NCBI GenBank assembly: GCA_020064725.1
Contig: JAGTWJ010000019.1
Span: 4,030,001-4,094,000, forward strand
Source: Drechslerella dactyloides
Lineage: Eukaryota > Ascomycota > Orbiliomycetes > Orbiliales > Orbiliaceae
Direction: 5' to 3'
DNA length: 64,000 nucleotides
Shown: positions 11,516-22,155 of the stretch, piece by piece
How positions within the stretch are numbered: position 1 is the first letter of the stretch
Layout of the letters: each line of letters opens with the position of its first letter
Translations under genes and position numbers: made by a program
Notes under the pieces: model-generated
The model's database searches: none
What the model was told of the DNA's origin: nothing
Seen by the model: the letters and a program-made list of their open reading frames with translations, nothing else

Positions 11516-12802
11516 TCATGACGCCATCTGCTCGACGGCCTTCAGCGCAACAGGCTCCTGCTCCAGCGTCTTCAGCACGCCCTCCGCCTTCTCCGCAGCC
11601 ACCTGCTGGTCCGCAGGCCCCACGCCCACCAGGCCCTTCGACTCCGCCAGATGTGTGCTCCGCGAATAACTCGGATCGCTCTGGTAAAACTGGTCGATGA
11701 TCGGATGAATCAGCACCGTCTGCTTGTTAACCGACAGAATAGAATTCGTCGGAACGGTAACCCAGTCCCCGCGCTCGAACGTCAGCGGCTCGCTGGCCAC
11801 CATGATGAGGTCCTGTCCGCGGTCGTGGCGCTCCATCCGGTAGAAGCCGCCGTGCTTGTACTCGTGGAACCGCGTGCCGGAGCTGAAGTACAGACTCGCG
11901 GCCTCGTCCGTGCGGCTGCTGATGTACCGTGTGCAGACGACGCTGTGGCCGTCCGTCGCGGCAAAGTTGAGCAGCGAGGGCTCCGTGATGTCTGCGGAGG
12001 CGCAGAATTCGTTGAGCCGTGTGATCGTGTTGAGCATTGCCTGGCGGAGGATTTGGTGGCCGAAGCCCGCGGGTGGGGCGGAGGCTGGATCCACGCCGAG
12101 CCTGTTGAGGGTGTCGAGGAAGAGGGCGAATGCCTGATGCGGAAGGTGCGTTAGCTCGGACCGGGGTAGCTATACGATAACCGGGGAATGTTGTATATTG
12201 ATTAGATATACGCACCCACTCGCTGTCCGTGCTGCCTTCGACGACGAGGAAGAAGCGCTCCTCGATGTCGAGGACGATGTTGCGCTTGATCTTGGGGAAG
12301 CAGGCGATGTTGCCGTTGTGCATGAACATGATGCTGTTGTATTTGAACGGGTGGCAGTTGCTCTCGGACAGCTGGCCGGTCGTCGTCGCGCGAACGTGCG
12401 CGAAGACCAGGCTGGAGGTCGTCTTCTCGGCGAGACGGGTCAGGTTGTTGCAGTTCCAGGCCGGCGTCGTCGAGGTGAAGATGCAGGGCTCGGAGCCGAG
12501 CTCCGGGGAGGTGTAGTAGCCAATGCCGAAGCCGTCGCCATTGTGCGGGCGTCGGGTGTCCTAGAGATGACGACTGGAATTAGTATCGTGTATATTCTCG
12601 TATATGTGGCTGACAGCTGGAAGCTTACAAGGCGCAGTCTGGAATCGTAGGACTGTGTGAGGATGGAGTGCGTCGGGTTGAGAATCAGGTGCGCAAGGAG
12701 GATCTCCTGCCGGCCCTTGTAGATGAGAAAGCGACACTAGAAGCAACAGCTGAGGTTAGCACTCCTCCAGTGGTGTATACGGCCCGAGCGTCAACGTACC
12801 AT
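11516..12802 (-). CDS. DUG3: Glutamine amidotransferase-like subunit Dug3 of the glutathione-degrading complex
   Basis: Minus-strand exons 12802-12800, 12736-12629, 12560-12216 and 12133-11516 sum to 1074 nt, 357 aa, the length of yeast Dug3. It is a class-II (Ntn) glutamine amidotransferase that acts with Dug2 to cleave the gamma-glutamyl bond of glutathione in the cytosol. The first coding exon is only the ATG. The next starts CRFLIYKGRQEILLAHLIL, so Cys2, the expected nucleophile after Met removal, is encoded directly after a 63-nt intron. Other motifs: LILNPTHSILTQSYDSRLRL, HNGDGFGIGYY, SLVFAHVRATTTGQLSESNCHPF, MFMHNGNIACFPKIKR, and SVVCTRYISSR near the C-terminal part. All boundaries keep frame. 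It is divergent from MGM1 with 625 nt between starts. Confidence 0.93.
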
Positions 12803-13427
12803 GATGCACCAGTCGCCGGTAGATTCTGCGAGCAGCGGACGGTGGAGTTTGACAGGTCAAGTGTGAAGTCGCCAACTTGCCACGAATGAGTCGATTCGTC
12901 CATTCAAGTAAGTAGCTCGGGGCCGTCTCGTGGGATCACGCGATCGGGACTGAAAATGGCGCAGGGCGCCCGATGCCGGATTGGAAGCAGTGAGCAGAGT
13001 CGCGGAATGGATTGGCAAACGCACTCAGGTAATCGACTCGTCAGCGGAGTCAGCTTGGCGACCAAGTGCCATGATACGATGATGTCGCGTGTGTCCGCCC
13101 ACACGTTGCGGCTGGCTGTTGAAGGACATCACGGTCGTCATTCGGCCAGCTAACGAGCTGAGTCAGCCCCGGGCTCCCCGGGATGACGCTCCGGGCTCCG
13201 GGAAGCTGCTCGGCCGCCAACACATCAATCCGCCACGGTTCCGGTCTGCTCTTCTCCCTCCCGCACACCGACATCCCGCTTCGTCTTTCGCTGACTTCAC
13301 CCCAATTATCGCCACGCGCCTCTCGCAGCAGCTGCCCTCTCGCAAATTGCACACGACATCGAATCCATCCGCCTGGCCCGTCCATCACTTCATGCAGCGA
13401 CGATAAGCCGCGGCGCACCTCCTAACC
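12803..13427. promoter_or_regulatory. Divergent upstream region of DUG3 and MGM1
   Basis: 625 nt without an ORF of note. It should contain both promoters. I see no motif I can name with confidence. Confidence 0.4.
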
Positions 13428-16418
13428 ATGAGCGGGCGACTCCTAGCCTCACGATGGGCAGCGGGCCCGCTTCGACGAATACGCCCCGCTACGGCAAGCA
13501 CGAACACCACCACCCTCACCCCGCCGACAAGAGCATACAGCCTCCTCACACCGCACACAAACGCAGCTGGCCTGCTGCGACACCATGCTGCCCCGAGACT
13601 GCGGCACGATACGCTGACGGCCCAGCGGTTCCGGTCGATAACACAGGTCCCCGCCGTCAGACCGATAAGCTTCCAGAGGGCGCTGCCCAAGCTGTTCGTC
13701 AAGTTTGTGCGTATCCCCGCTGCGTTTGGGGGTGCCACGATAGCCGGGCTGGCCTATGTGAACTATAAGGTTCAGGAAGCGGGGAACTGGACGATGGGCG
13801 TCTTCAACGACGGCAAGGAGATGGCGTCCGGCTTGTTTAACTCTGGGAAGGACGCGCTGGGAGGCGTGGTGACGTCGATTGAAGGGCTTGAGAAGCCGGA
13901 CTGGTTTGCCAAGATGCAACAGTCGGTGAACGACGCGATGTCCGGGCTGGGGGGGTCGGGAGCGGGGAAGGAAGGGAGTGGCGGTAGCGAAGAGGGAGAT
14001 GGTAAAGGGCCAGAGGAGGACCCCGGAACGAAGAAGGCGGTAGCTCAAGCTGCGGCTGCTACCGCGTCTGTATTGGGGTATTCCGGTGCGGAGGACGACA
14101 AGCAGAGCGCGCGAGACGACCAGATGATGGTGCTGACCCGCAAGATGATCGAGATCCGTACGATACTGCAGAAGGTCGGGCAGACGGGTGCCCTGACGCT
14201 CCCCTCGATCGTGGTCATCGGCTCGCAAAGCTCCGGCAAGAGCTCCGTGCTAGAAGCCATCGTCGGGCACGAGTTCCTGCCGAAGGGCTCCAACATGGTC
14301 ACCAGGCGGCCGATTGAGCTGACGCTGGTGAACACGCCGGATTCCAACGTTGAATACGGCGAGTTCCCAGCTCTGAATCTCGGCAAGATCACAGACTTCT
14401 CGAACATCCAGCGGACCTTGACGGACCTCAACCTCGCCGTACCCGAAAAGGACTGCGTTTCGGACGATCCGATCAGACTGACCATATACTCGAAGAACGT
14501 CCCGGACCTGTCCCTCATCGACCTGCCCGGATACATTCAGATATCCGCGATGGACCAGCCGGAAGAACTCAAGGCTAAGATCTTCCAGCTATGCGACAAG
14601 TACATCCAGCCGCCGAACGTCATCCTCGCCGTCTCAGCGGCCGACGTGGACCTCGCCAACTCCACCGCCCTCCGGGCCAGCAGACGGGTGGACCCGCGCG
14701 GGGAGCGGACGATCGGTGTCATCACCAAGATGGACCTGGTGGAGCCGGATCGAGGATCGAACATACTCAAGGACAAGAACTACCCTCTTCGCCTTGGCTA
14801 CGTCGGCGTCGTCTGCAAGGTCCCCCAGTCCGGCGGCCTGTTCAGCCGGCACGTCAACGTCCTCAGCGCGATCACGAAGAACGAAAACGCCTTCTTCGGA
14901 CAGCACCCGCAGTTCGCAGGCGACCAAGGCCTGACCGTCGGCACGTATTCGCTCCGACGGAAGCTGATGGAGGTGCTCGAGGCCACGATGGCGCAGTCGC
15001 TCCAGGGCACATCCGACGCCATCCACCAGGAGCTCGAGGAGGCCGCGTACGAGTTTAAAGTCCAGTACAACGACCGCCCGCTGACCGCGGAGACGTACCT
15101 CGCCGAGTCTCTCGACTCGTTCAAGCACTCGTTCAAGGAGTTCACCGAGCTCTTCGGGCGTCCGCAGGTGCGCATGCTGCTGAAGCAGGAGCTCGACCAG
15201 CGCATCCTCGACATCCTCGCGCAGCGGTACTGGAACAAGCCGTTCTCGGACCTCAAGAAGACCCGGCCGGAAGACCACCCGCTCGCCGAGCTGTCCAAGG
15301 TCGACCCGGAGGAGCTCTACTGGCACCGCAAGCTCGACGGCTCCTCCAGCGCGCTGACAAAGCTGGGGATCGGCCGGCTAGCGACGAATGTAGTCGCGAA
15401 CTCGCTCTCCACGCAGATGGAGCAGCTGATCGAGTCCTCGACGTTCCGCAACCACCCGTTCGCGAAAAAGGCGATCCAGGACTCCGCCAACACGATCCTC
15501 AACGAGCGCTTCTACGCCACCTCGGACCAGGTCGAGAACTGCATCAAGCCGTACAAGTTTGAGATCGAGGTTGACGACCGCGAGTGGGCGCACAGCCGGG
15601 AGAACGCGCAGCGGCTGCTCAAGGACGAGCTGAAGGCGTGCGAGGACGCGTATAAGCGGCTGCGGGACCAGATTGGCGGGAAGAAGCTCGGCAGCGCGAT
15701 GACGTTCGTCGACAAGATCCGCACGGGTCGGGCGCCGGAGATGCAGGAGGGCTCTGAGGCGCTTGGCTTCAGCCAGGCCATGCTGGAGAAAGGTATGCAT
15801 CCCACACCCATTCTCAGACATCAGCTATAAGATATTAGGACTAACACGTGATATAGGACGGGAGGGCATATTTCTGCGCGACCGGGCAGATATCATCAAG
15901 ATGCGCATGTTAGCGTTGAAGAGCAAGGGCTGCGCGACAAAGGACAACAAGTACTCGTGTCCGGAGATATTCATGGACGTCGTGGCGGAAAAGCTCACTT
16001 CTACGGCCGTCCTATTCCTCAACGTCGAACTCCTCTCCGAGTTTTACTACAACGTATGTCCCTCCCCCATTTTCTCTCTCTCCTTATACATGCATGCATG
16101 CACCGCTACGAAATACACAGTGCAAGATATGGTATATGGAGTAGTTGTGGACATATTGACTGATTTTGTTACGTTGGACAGTTCCCCCGTGAGCTGGACC
16201 TCCGCCTCGGCCGCCACCTCTCGCAAGCGCAGATCGAGGCCTTTGCGCGCGAGGACCCGAAGATTCGAAAACACGTCGACCTCCAGCAACGCAAGCTGCT
16301 GCTCGAGCTGGCGCTGCAGAAGATGGACAGCCTGATGGCGCTGGAGAAGAGTAAGAAGGCGCAGGGCGACGAGAATACCAGCGGACGAACCCCGGGGCGA
16401 TGGGGCGGCTTCTTCTAA
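13428..16418 (+). CDS. MGM1: Mitochondrial inner-membrane dynamin-like GTPase Mgm1/Msp1 (OPA1)
   Basis: Exons 13428-15792, 15857-16053 and 16182-16418 give 932 aa. The protein fuses mitochondrial inner membranes and shapes cristae. The N-terminus is Arg/Ser/Thr-rich with no acidic residue before position 61, a clear matrix targeting signal. A hydrophobic segment around 98-111 (PAAFGGATIAGLAY) should be the membrane anchor. A Gly/Ser/Glu-rich linker (about 173-205) would hold the rhomboid cleavage region. GTPase motifs: G1 GSQSSGKS at 265-272, G2 MVTRRPIEL from 290, G3 DLPG at 365-368, G4 TKMD at 433-436. The middle domain follows (EYKVQYN-like FKVQYNDRPLTAETYLAESLDSFKH) and the GTPase effector helices end with LALQKMDSLMALEKSKK. 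Yeast Mgm1 is about 900 aa. The last intron (128 nt) contains a TGCATGCA run. Confidence 0.95.
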
Positions 16419-17442
16419 TCGGCCCCGGCATCCTGCTTCTTTCTCTATTTCTCTATATATATAAATTGAAGAAAGGAACGGACGGACGGAGGAAGGGGTG
16501 TGGGTAGTATAGAGTCGGATTATATCAGCTACAGACTTGTAATGAAGTTTCAAGTTGCTTTTGCAAGCAAGCGGTAGGCGGGCGTTCACCGGACCTGTTT
16601 CGCTCAAAAGAAATAACACACCAAAAAAAACACACAGACGATGCATACATACTCTGCTTTTTATACATACTCTCATCTTATCCTTATATTACCTACTTTC
16701 ACAGATCCTTATATTACCTACTTTCACAGCGCAGCTACTATCTCTACGTATCTCTTTTAGTATTCTTTCACACTTTAACTGTAAATGTTGGACGCTAGCC
16801 TTGTACATAATCAGCTCTCAATTAAAACATTACACGTAGATACACTGATATCACATATAGACCTCCATGTGAGAATGTAGGTTTAGATTCAAATGTACCG
16901 CCCGTATCTGTGCTGCACTCCACGGACCTCTGGGACCGAATTTCAAAAAAAAAACTCAGAGCAACTCATCAGTAAGCGATGACATGTTGTATTCCGTAAC
17001 TAAACAGAATATGGCCAACATTCTCGTTCTCCCCATGGAACGGACGTGACATGAAAGTATGATACCAACGATGCCATATCTTATCAGAAGTGCGAGGAAA
17101 GAAACAGTGGATGAAAAGACTGATATGCCAGGTCTAACCGGCTGTCGGTGCCGTGTAACCTTGCCCGAGGGCCGGCTACAACGGCGCCCACAGTAGATCT
17201 GGACATGGCTTTTCGTATCTTTCATTCTTTCTCGTATTTGTTCCTGTGGGGGGTTTCATTATCCCCATCCGCGGAGCGAAGCGGGGTGTGTCTGCATGCA
17301 TAGAACACGCATCTTACAGCTTGATGCTGCCAAAATAGTGCCAAATCTGAGAATCGATATTAAGAAGTACGCATACTATCCAACAAGCGAGAATCGAATC
17401 GGACGGCGTATTTCTAGCGACGACGGAATATAAGTTACATCC
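16419..17442. other. Convergent intergenic spacer with a 25-bp tandem duplication
   Basis: 1.0 kb between the MGM1 and photolyase stops. A perfect 25-bp direct duplication occupies 16680-16704 and 16705-16729. The remainder is AT-rich without a supported ORF. Confidence 0.6.
16680..16729. repeat. Perfect 25-bp tandem duplication
   Basis: Two identical 25-mers, 16680-16704 and 16705-16729, each reading ATCCTTATAT at the start and CTTTCACAG at the end. Located 262 nt past the MGM1 stop, probably in its 3' UTR. Confidence 0.9.
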
Positions 17443-19310
17443 CTAACGGGTGTTCTTGCCCAAGCCGGATTTATATCTCTCCAGCGCTCGCTCGCGGGCA
17501 AACTTGTGCTCGACAATGGGCTCCGGGTACCCTAGCTTCTGGAATTCCTTCGCAGGCAGTCGGCCGTGCGGGTCGTGGACCGCGTTGCCCTTGACGTCGC
17601 GGAGCTCGGGGAGCCAGCGGCGTATGTAGTCGCCGTTGGGGTCGTGCTTTTCGCTCTGCGTTAGTGGATTGAAGATTCGAAAGTACGGCTGGGCGTCTGT
17701 ATGCTACTGTCAGCTTTCAACCCTCAAAACGAGAAGGGATGTTCGGTCGAATATACCTGTTCCAGACGAGCTGCAAAACTATAGATGGATGTTAATAGAG
17801 TGTCGGTGAAAAGTATTTGAGAGGGGGTTCGCACCTGCCATCCGGCGTTGTTCGACGCAAAGTCGCCATCGATCAAATGCTCCATGAAGAACCTCTCTCC
17901 CTTCCGCCAATCGAGCAGCAGGTGCTTGCACAGGAACGACGCAACGATCATCCGGCAGCGGTTATGCACAAATTTGTCGGACATCAATTGCCGCATCGCG
18001 GCATCCACGATCGGATACCCGGTCTTGCCTGCCGTCCATCGCTGGAAATGCTCCTCGTTGTACTCCCATTGGACTTTGTGGTAGTCCTCGTGGTAGGCCT
18101 TGCTCATGCAGACGTGCGGGTGGACGGCGAGGATGTTCTTGTAGAAGTCTCGGAAGCAGACTTCGCGGATCCAGCCGTAGTGTCCCTTGTCCAGCGAGTT
18201 GCCTTTGTTGTGGTCCCTCGCGGCGCGGACGGCCTGGCGAGCGCTGAGGGTGCCGCATGCGAAGTGGAGGGATAGGGCGCTGGTTCCTTCGGCGAGGTCT
18301 GGTCTGTCCCGTCGGTCTGCGTATTGAGCGACACGTTCGTCGAGGAAGAGCTTGAGGCGATCTTTAGCCTCGTGCTCACCCGCCGGCCAGAGCTTCGCGA
18401 GGCGGCGGACGTCTTCCTTGCTCAGACGCTTTTCGTCATCCGGGGATGGGAAATCCTTTTGGCTGAACAACTCCTTCAAATTCTCGATTTCAGAGTCTGA
18501 ATTCTTCTCCGGTGGAGGGGAGAGGTTGTCGAGGATCTTCTTCCTCCATACGTAGGGCTCCCATGCTTTGAAGAACGGCGTGAAGACGGCGTACGGCTTC
18601 CCCGCGCCCGAGCGTAGAGTCATAGGTTCAACGACGCAGGTGTCGTGGTAGACATGAAAGGCGAGGTCCTTCTTGGTTCCAGCTTTGACAAGCTTTGCGT
18701 CGCGACGCAGCTCATCGACCTCGTACTCCATGTTTGCATGCATCTCGTTGATGTGCCATTCTCGACACCAATTCAGGATGGTATCCACGGTCTGTTTCCG
18801 GTCTTTGACCTCCTCCACCCAGAGCGGTATATTGAGCTTTGCGAGGTCGTCCTTGAGGATCTTGAGCGTCCGCAGGGCCAGGTCGATTCTGGCAGGGGAG
18901 GTGCAATGGGCTTTGAAGTCCTCGTGGGAGAACACGTAGAGGCAGACCAACGGGAGGCCCTTGGCCTTCGCTGATCGGTGTGCCTTGTGCAGGCCCGTGT
19001 TATCGTGGAGTCGCAGATCCCATCTGAACCAGTGGGCTACCGCCTTGCCGGGTTTGATATCCCCTTGGGCGGACGCGGCGTCCTCGAGGGCGCGCGTGAG
19101 CTCTTCGTATGGAGTTGGGATGGTCCCGTCGCGGTAAGACTGGACCCGCTCATTGGTCATCTCGGGAGGGTAGTACTCGCGGACGATGGCGTCGTCGCCA
19201 TCCGCCGTGGCTGCATGATGGCTGGAGGAGGATGGGGAGCCACGGTTCGGCTTCTTGACTGGGGCGTCGTCGGTCGGCTCAGCTTTGCGCTTCGCAGCCT
19301 TCGAAGGCAT
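17443..19310 (-). CDS. PHR1: Deoxyribodipyrimidine (CPD) photolyase, class I
   Basis: Minus-strand exons 19310-17835, 17778-17757 (22 nt) and 17696-17443 give 583 aa. The enzyme uses blue light, FADH- and an antenna pigment to split cyclobutane pyrimidine dimers. The photolyase alpha/beta domain starts near residue 90 (HWFRWDLRLHDNTGLHKA). The FAD-binding helical domain includes GTSALSLHFACGTLSARQA, IREVCFRDFYKNILAVHP, WTAGKTGYPIVDAAMRQL, HNRCRMIVASFLCKHLLLDW, GERFFMEHLIDGDFASNNAGWQ, and then, through the 22-nt exon, FCSSSGTDAQPYFRIFNP. A basic KAAKRK near the N-terminus suggests nuclear entry. The same frame is open upstream to an ATG at 19457, adding 49 residues rich in Arg, Ser, Leu and Tyr and lacking Asp/Glu, which looks like a mitochondrial presequence. 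I give the shorter start. Both may be used. Confidence 0.93.
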
Positions 19311-20907
19311 GATGGAGAACGGGCGAAAAGATCGAGGCAGACGATAAAGGTTGTATATGTAGCTCGAATTCTGATAATACTGGCGGATGGCAGGAATGTG
19401 AGATTGTTGAAGGCGTCGAGGGAGTGAGAGGCTCAGCCGGCATCCAACTCTGTACATGTGGGCAGCGGTGTCTGTAGATGCCAGCGGTGAGGTGACTGAA
19501 GGTGCCAGCAGCGCGTGGATGATGGGGACCCTGGGAGGCCCCCTGCGTCGGGTGCCATGGCGAGAAGGTTCAACTGTGGAGCCGGAGTCGGGCCGAGATC
19601 GATGGGCGGGGGGGAGATCGAGATCCGGCTCGCAGGGACGACGGACGCGGCGATCGAAAGCAGGAGAGATCGGAGCACTTTTATTCGGCGAGATGACGTC
19701 GAGGCGAGTTTGGAAGATGGTGTTGTTGGTTTGTCTGTCTGTTTTGTCGAGGTGCACGGTGGCCGACTCTTGGCACAACACATTCGATGATATTACATAA
19801 TCAGCGGGTGCTGACCTTGGCCTTGGATCTCGGTCAGAGCTGACGACGACGATGACAATTAGCACACGATGTTGCAATAGAATCGCCGTTACATTAACGA
19901 GTTGCACCTGATGGCCGGCAGCAGACCTGATGTCCCGCCGGAGATGCTAATAATACGTGCATGCGAGATGGCGATATTTATAAAGGCCGCCTTATGTAAT
20001 GCGCGGTAGCTATATTAAGCCCAGGCGAGATGCGCGGGCGGCGGGCTGAAACCTGCCACAGCAGCCAGCTTTTCTCGAAGCAGCCCGCATCACGCTTGCA
20101 TCACCAGCAGTCACTCTGCTATAGTATCTGGACTGCCGTACATGTATTATACTAGCATCAGCACTGGGTTGGCGAAGAGGAGCATCCCGCCCTGCTGCGC
20201 TTTCCCCGTTCGCAAAGGGGGCACCAGCGGGACCGAGGCCGCGTCGGGGCACTCGCGGGCACGGCCTACTCGAAACGTCCACGGATGCTTCGAGCTAGGC
20301 GAGCGAGCTTGAGTCCATGTAGCAAGAGGCCCTCATGCCAGCTGTTCCTGCGTAATCGGGCTCGTCTTAGCGTCCAAGCAGTTGATCGATTCGTGGAGTT
20401 CTGGGGGCCAGCCCGGGTTTCGTCTTTATATAAAGCGATGCCACGGCCAGACGTCTGCGAGGCGAGTGCGCCATCCGCTTTTCACGCCCGCCAGCGCAGC
20501 CAGCCAGCCAGCAGCCAGCAGCAGCAGCCAGCAGCCGGCCAATGAAATTGCGTCGTCGTGCAGCACGGTGACAACCTCCTCAATTGCGCTGATTATAATC
20601 CACCCTCCACCTCCACCTCCTCCACCTCATCCTCCACGTTTCTCCCACATTGCCCTCTCGTTATTCTCTCAACCTCGCCTCCCACGTTGCCCTCCACGTT
20701 TTCCACTCATCATCATCTGTCCTCTCCCTCGATGCAGATGCAGATGCCTCACCCGCCGTAACCGTTCTTCCCCCCCCGCCCGCCAAAATTTCGACTCCCG
20801 CCGGCCTGCTCCGAGGATTGCTGCTCCTCGTGTCCATCACAGAAGTAGTCTCCTACGATCACCCCCCCGCTTCCGCACCCGCGCCTCTGCAATCGCATCC
20901 CACCGCC
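19311..20907. promoter_or_regulatory. Divergent upstream region of photolyase and OPY1-like gene, with GATC cluster
   Basis: GATC occurs five times within 19597-19671 (at 19597, 19616, 19622, 19652, 19668), three of them as GATCGA. White-collar light-response elements in Neurospora are built from GATC/CGATC repeats, and photolyase genes are typical blue-light targets. The half nearer 20908 is a long pyrimidine-rich leader (TCCACC repeats about 20600-20640) with a GCCAGCAGC repeat at 20505-20535. No other gene is supported here. Confidence 0.5.
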
Positions 20908-22155
20908 ATGGCCCAGGTCCTGTCTCCCATCGCCTCCTCCGCGGCCTCTGCCGCCACCCCGACTCCCATGCGAAACGAAAACCGCTCCCTCTCCCTCGAC
21001 ATCGCCACAGCTTTCTCGCCAGTCGACGAAAGAGGCGCCTTCATGCACGACAGGGTTTTCAAGGAAGGGTGGTTGCTCCAGAGAACACGAAAGACAAAGG
21101 TATGCCGGCTCCCCAAATAGCTTCCACCGCAAAAAATCCGAAACCGACGCACTCAGAAACGCTAACACCTTCCCGTTTCATGCACCCAGAACTGGAAACG
21201 ACGATGGTACGTCCTCAGAGGATCGGCGATCGGAATTTACAAGGACGAGCAAGAGAAGAAGCTCCACCGCCAGATCCAGCTCAGCGAGCTGACCGCCTGC
21301 GCTCCTCTAAAGGCCGACAAGCGGCCGCACGTCTTCGGCCTTTTCTCCCCGGCGAGGAACTACCACTTGCAGGCATCCACCGAGAAGGAGCTCGAACAAT
21401 GGGTCAAGACAGTCCGCGAAGTCGCCTGTCTGGAGGAAACCGACGAACACCTGCTCCTGAGCCCGACAGCCGCCGAAGTCCAACCGATACCGATTCCCGG
21501 AGCATCGGTGTACCACGCCGGTCCATCTAGCCCGACCACCCGCCCGCAGGATGGCGGGGTTGGATCCTTCACACTCGACTACTCCGGCGCATCCATGTCG
21601 TCGACCTCCGAGCTTGGTGGAATGGTATCGCAATCGTCCCTCGCCATGCCGCACGGTGGCGAATCGAGCGCTTCAGGGTTCCGGCCGACATCCCCGCCCG
21701 CCACGGGTATGAGCGCCGCCACAGCGGTCTCTGGGACATCGCCCGGTACCTCGGCCCCCCAGAACGCTGGAGTGCCAGAAATCGGCGTCCAGCGCCAGGC
21801 GTCGGAGCTGTCAGAGCTGGAAGGCCAGCTGAATGACTCCAGGGTCGTCTGGCACGGCTATCTCTACTTCCTGAAGTCCAAATCCGGCATCAGGCAATGG
21901 AAGAAGATATGGGTCGTCCTGCGACCCCGGAATGTCGCCTTCTACAAGAATGACGAGGAGTACCGCGCTCTTAAGCTGATACCGCTGGAAACCGTCATCG
22001 ACGCCGTCGAGATCAACGCGATCTCGAAGAGCAAGCAGCACTGCATGCAACTGATCCTGGAAAACAAGTCGTACCGGTTCGCGGCGAGCAACGAGGAGAA
22101 TATCACGAAATGGCTCGGCGCCATCAAAAGCACACTTGCGAAGAGTCGAAGATAA
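20908..22155 (+). CDS. Double PH-domain protein, Opy1-like
   Basis: Exons 20908-21099 and 21190-22155 (90-nt intron) give 385 aa. Two PH domains flank a Ser/Thr/Pro/Gly-rich linker. PH1 spans about residues 48-148: FKEGWLLQRTRKTK is interrupted by the intron, then NWKRRWYVLRGSAIGIYKDE and the terminal helix EKELEQWVKTVREVA. PH2 spans about 275-382: WHGYLYFLKSKSGIRQWKKI, WVVLRPRNVAFYKNDEEYRA, ending NITKWLGAIKSTLAKSRR. Each has the conserved Trp of the C-terminal helix. Yeast Opy1 has the same two-PH plan and binds phosphoinositides at the plasma membrane as a modulator of PI(4,5)P2 synthesis. Assignment to that family is by architecture. The downstream region is strikingly T-rich for more than 500 nt. 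Confidence 0.82.

Noticed and set aside
20382..21530. Long plus-strand ORF overlapping the OPY1-like gene in another frame
   Set aside because: Arg/Pro/Ser-biased shadow of the GC-rich leader and exon. The PH domains are clearly in the other frame.
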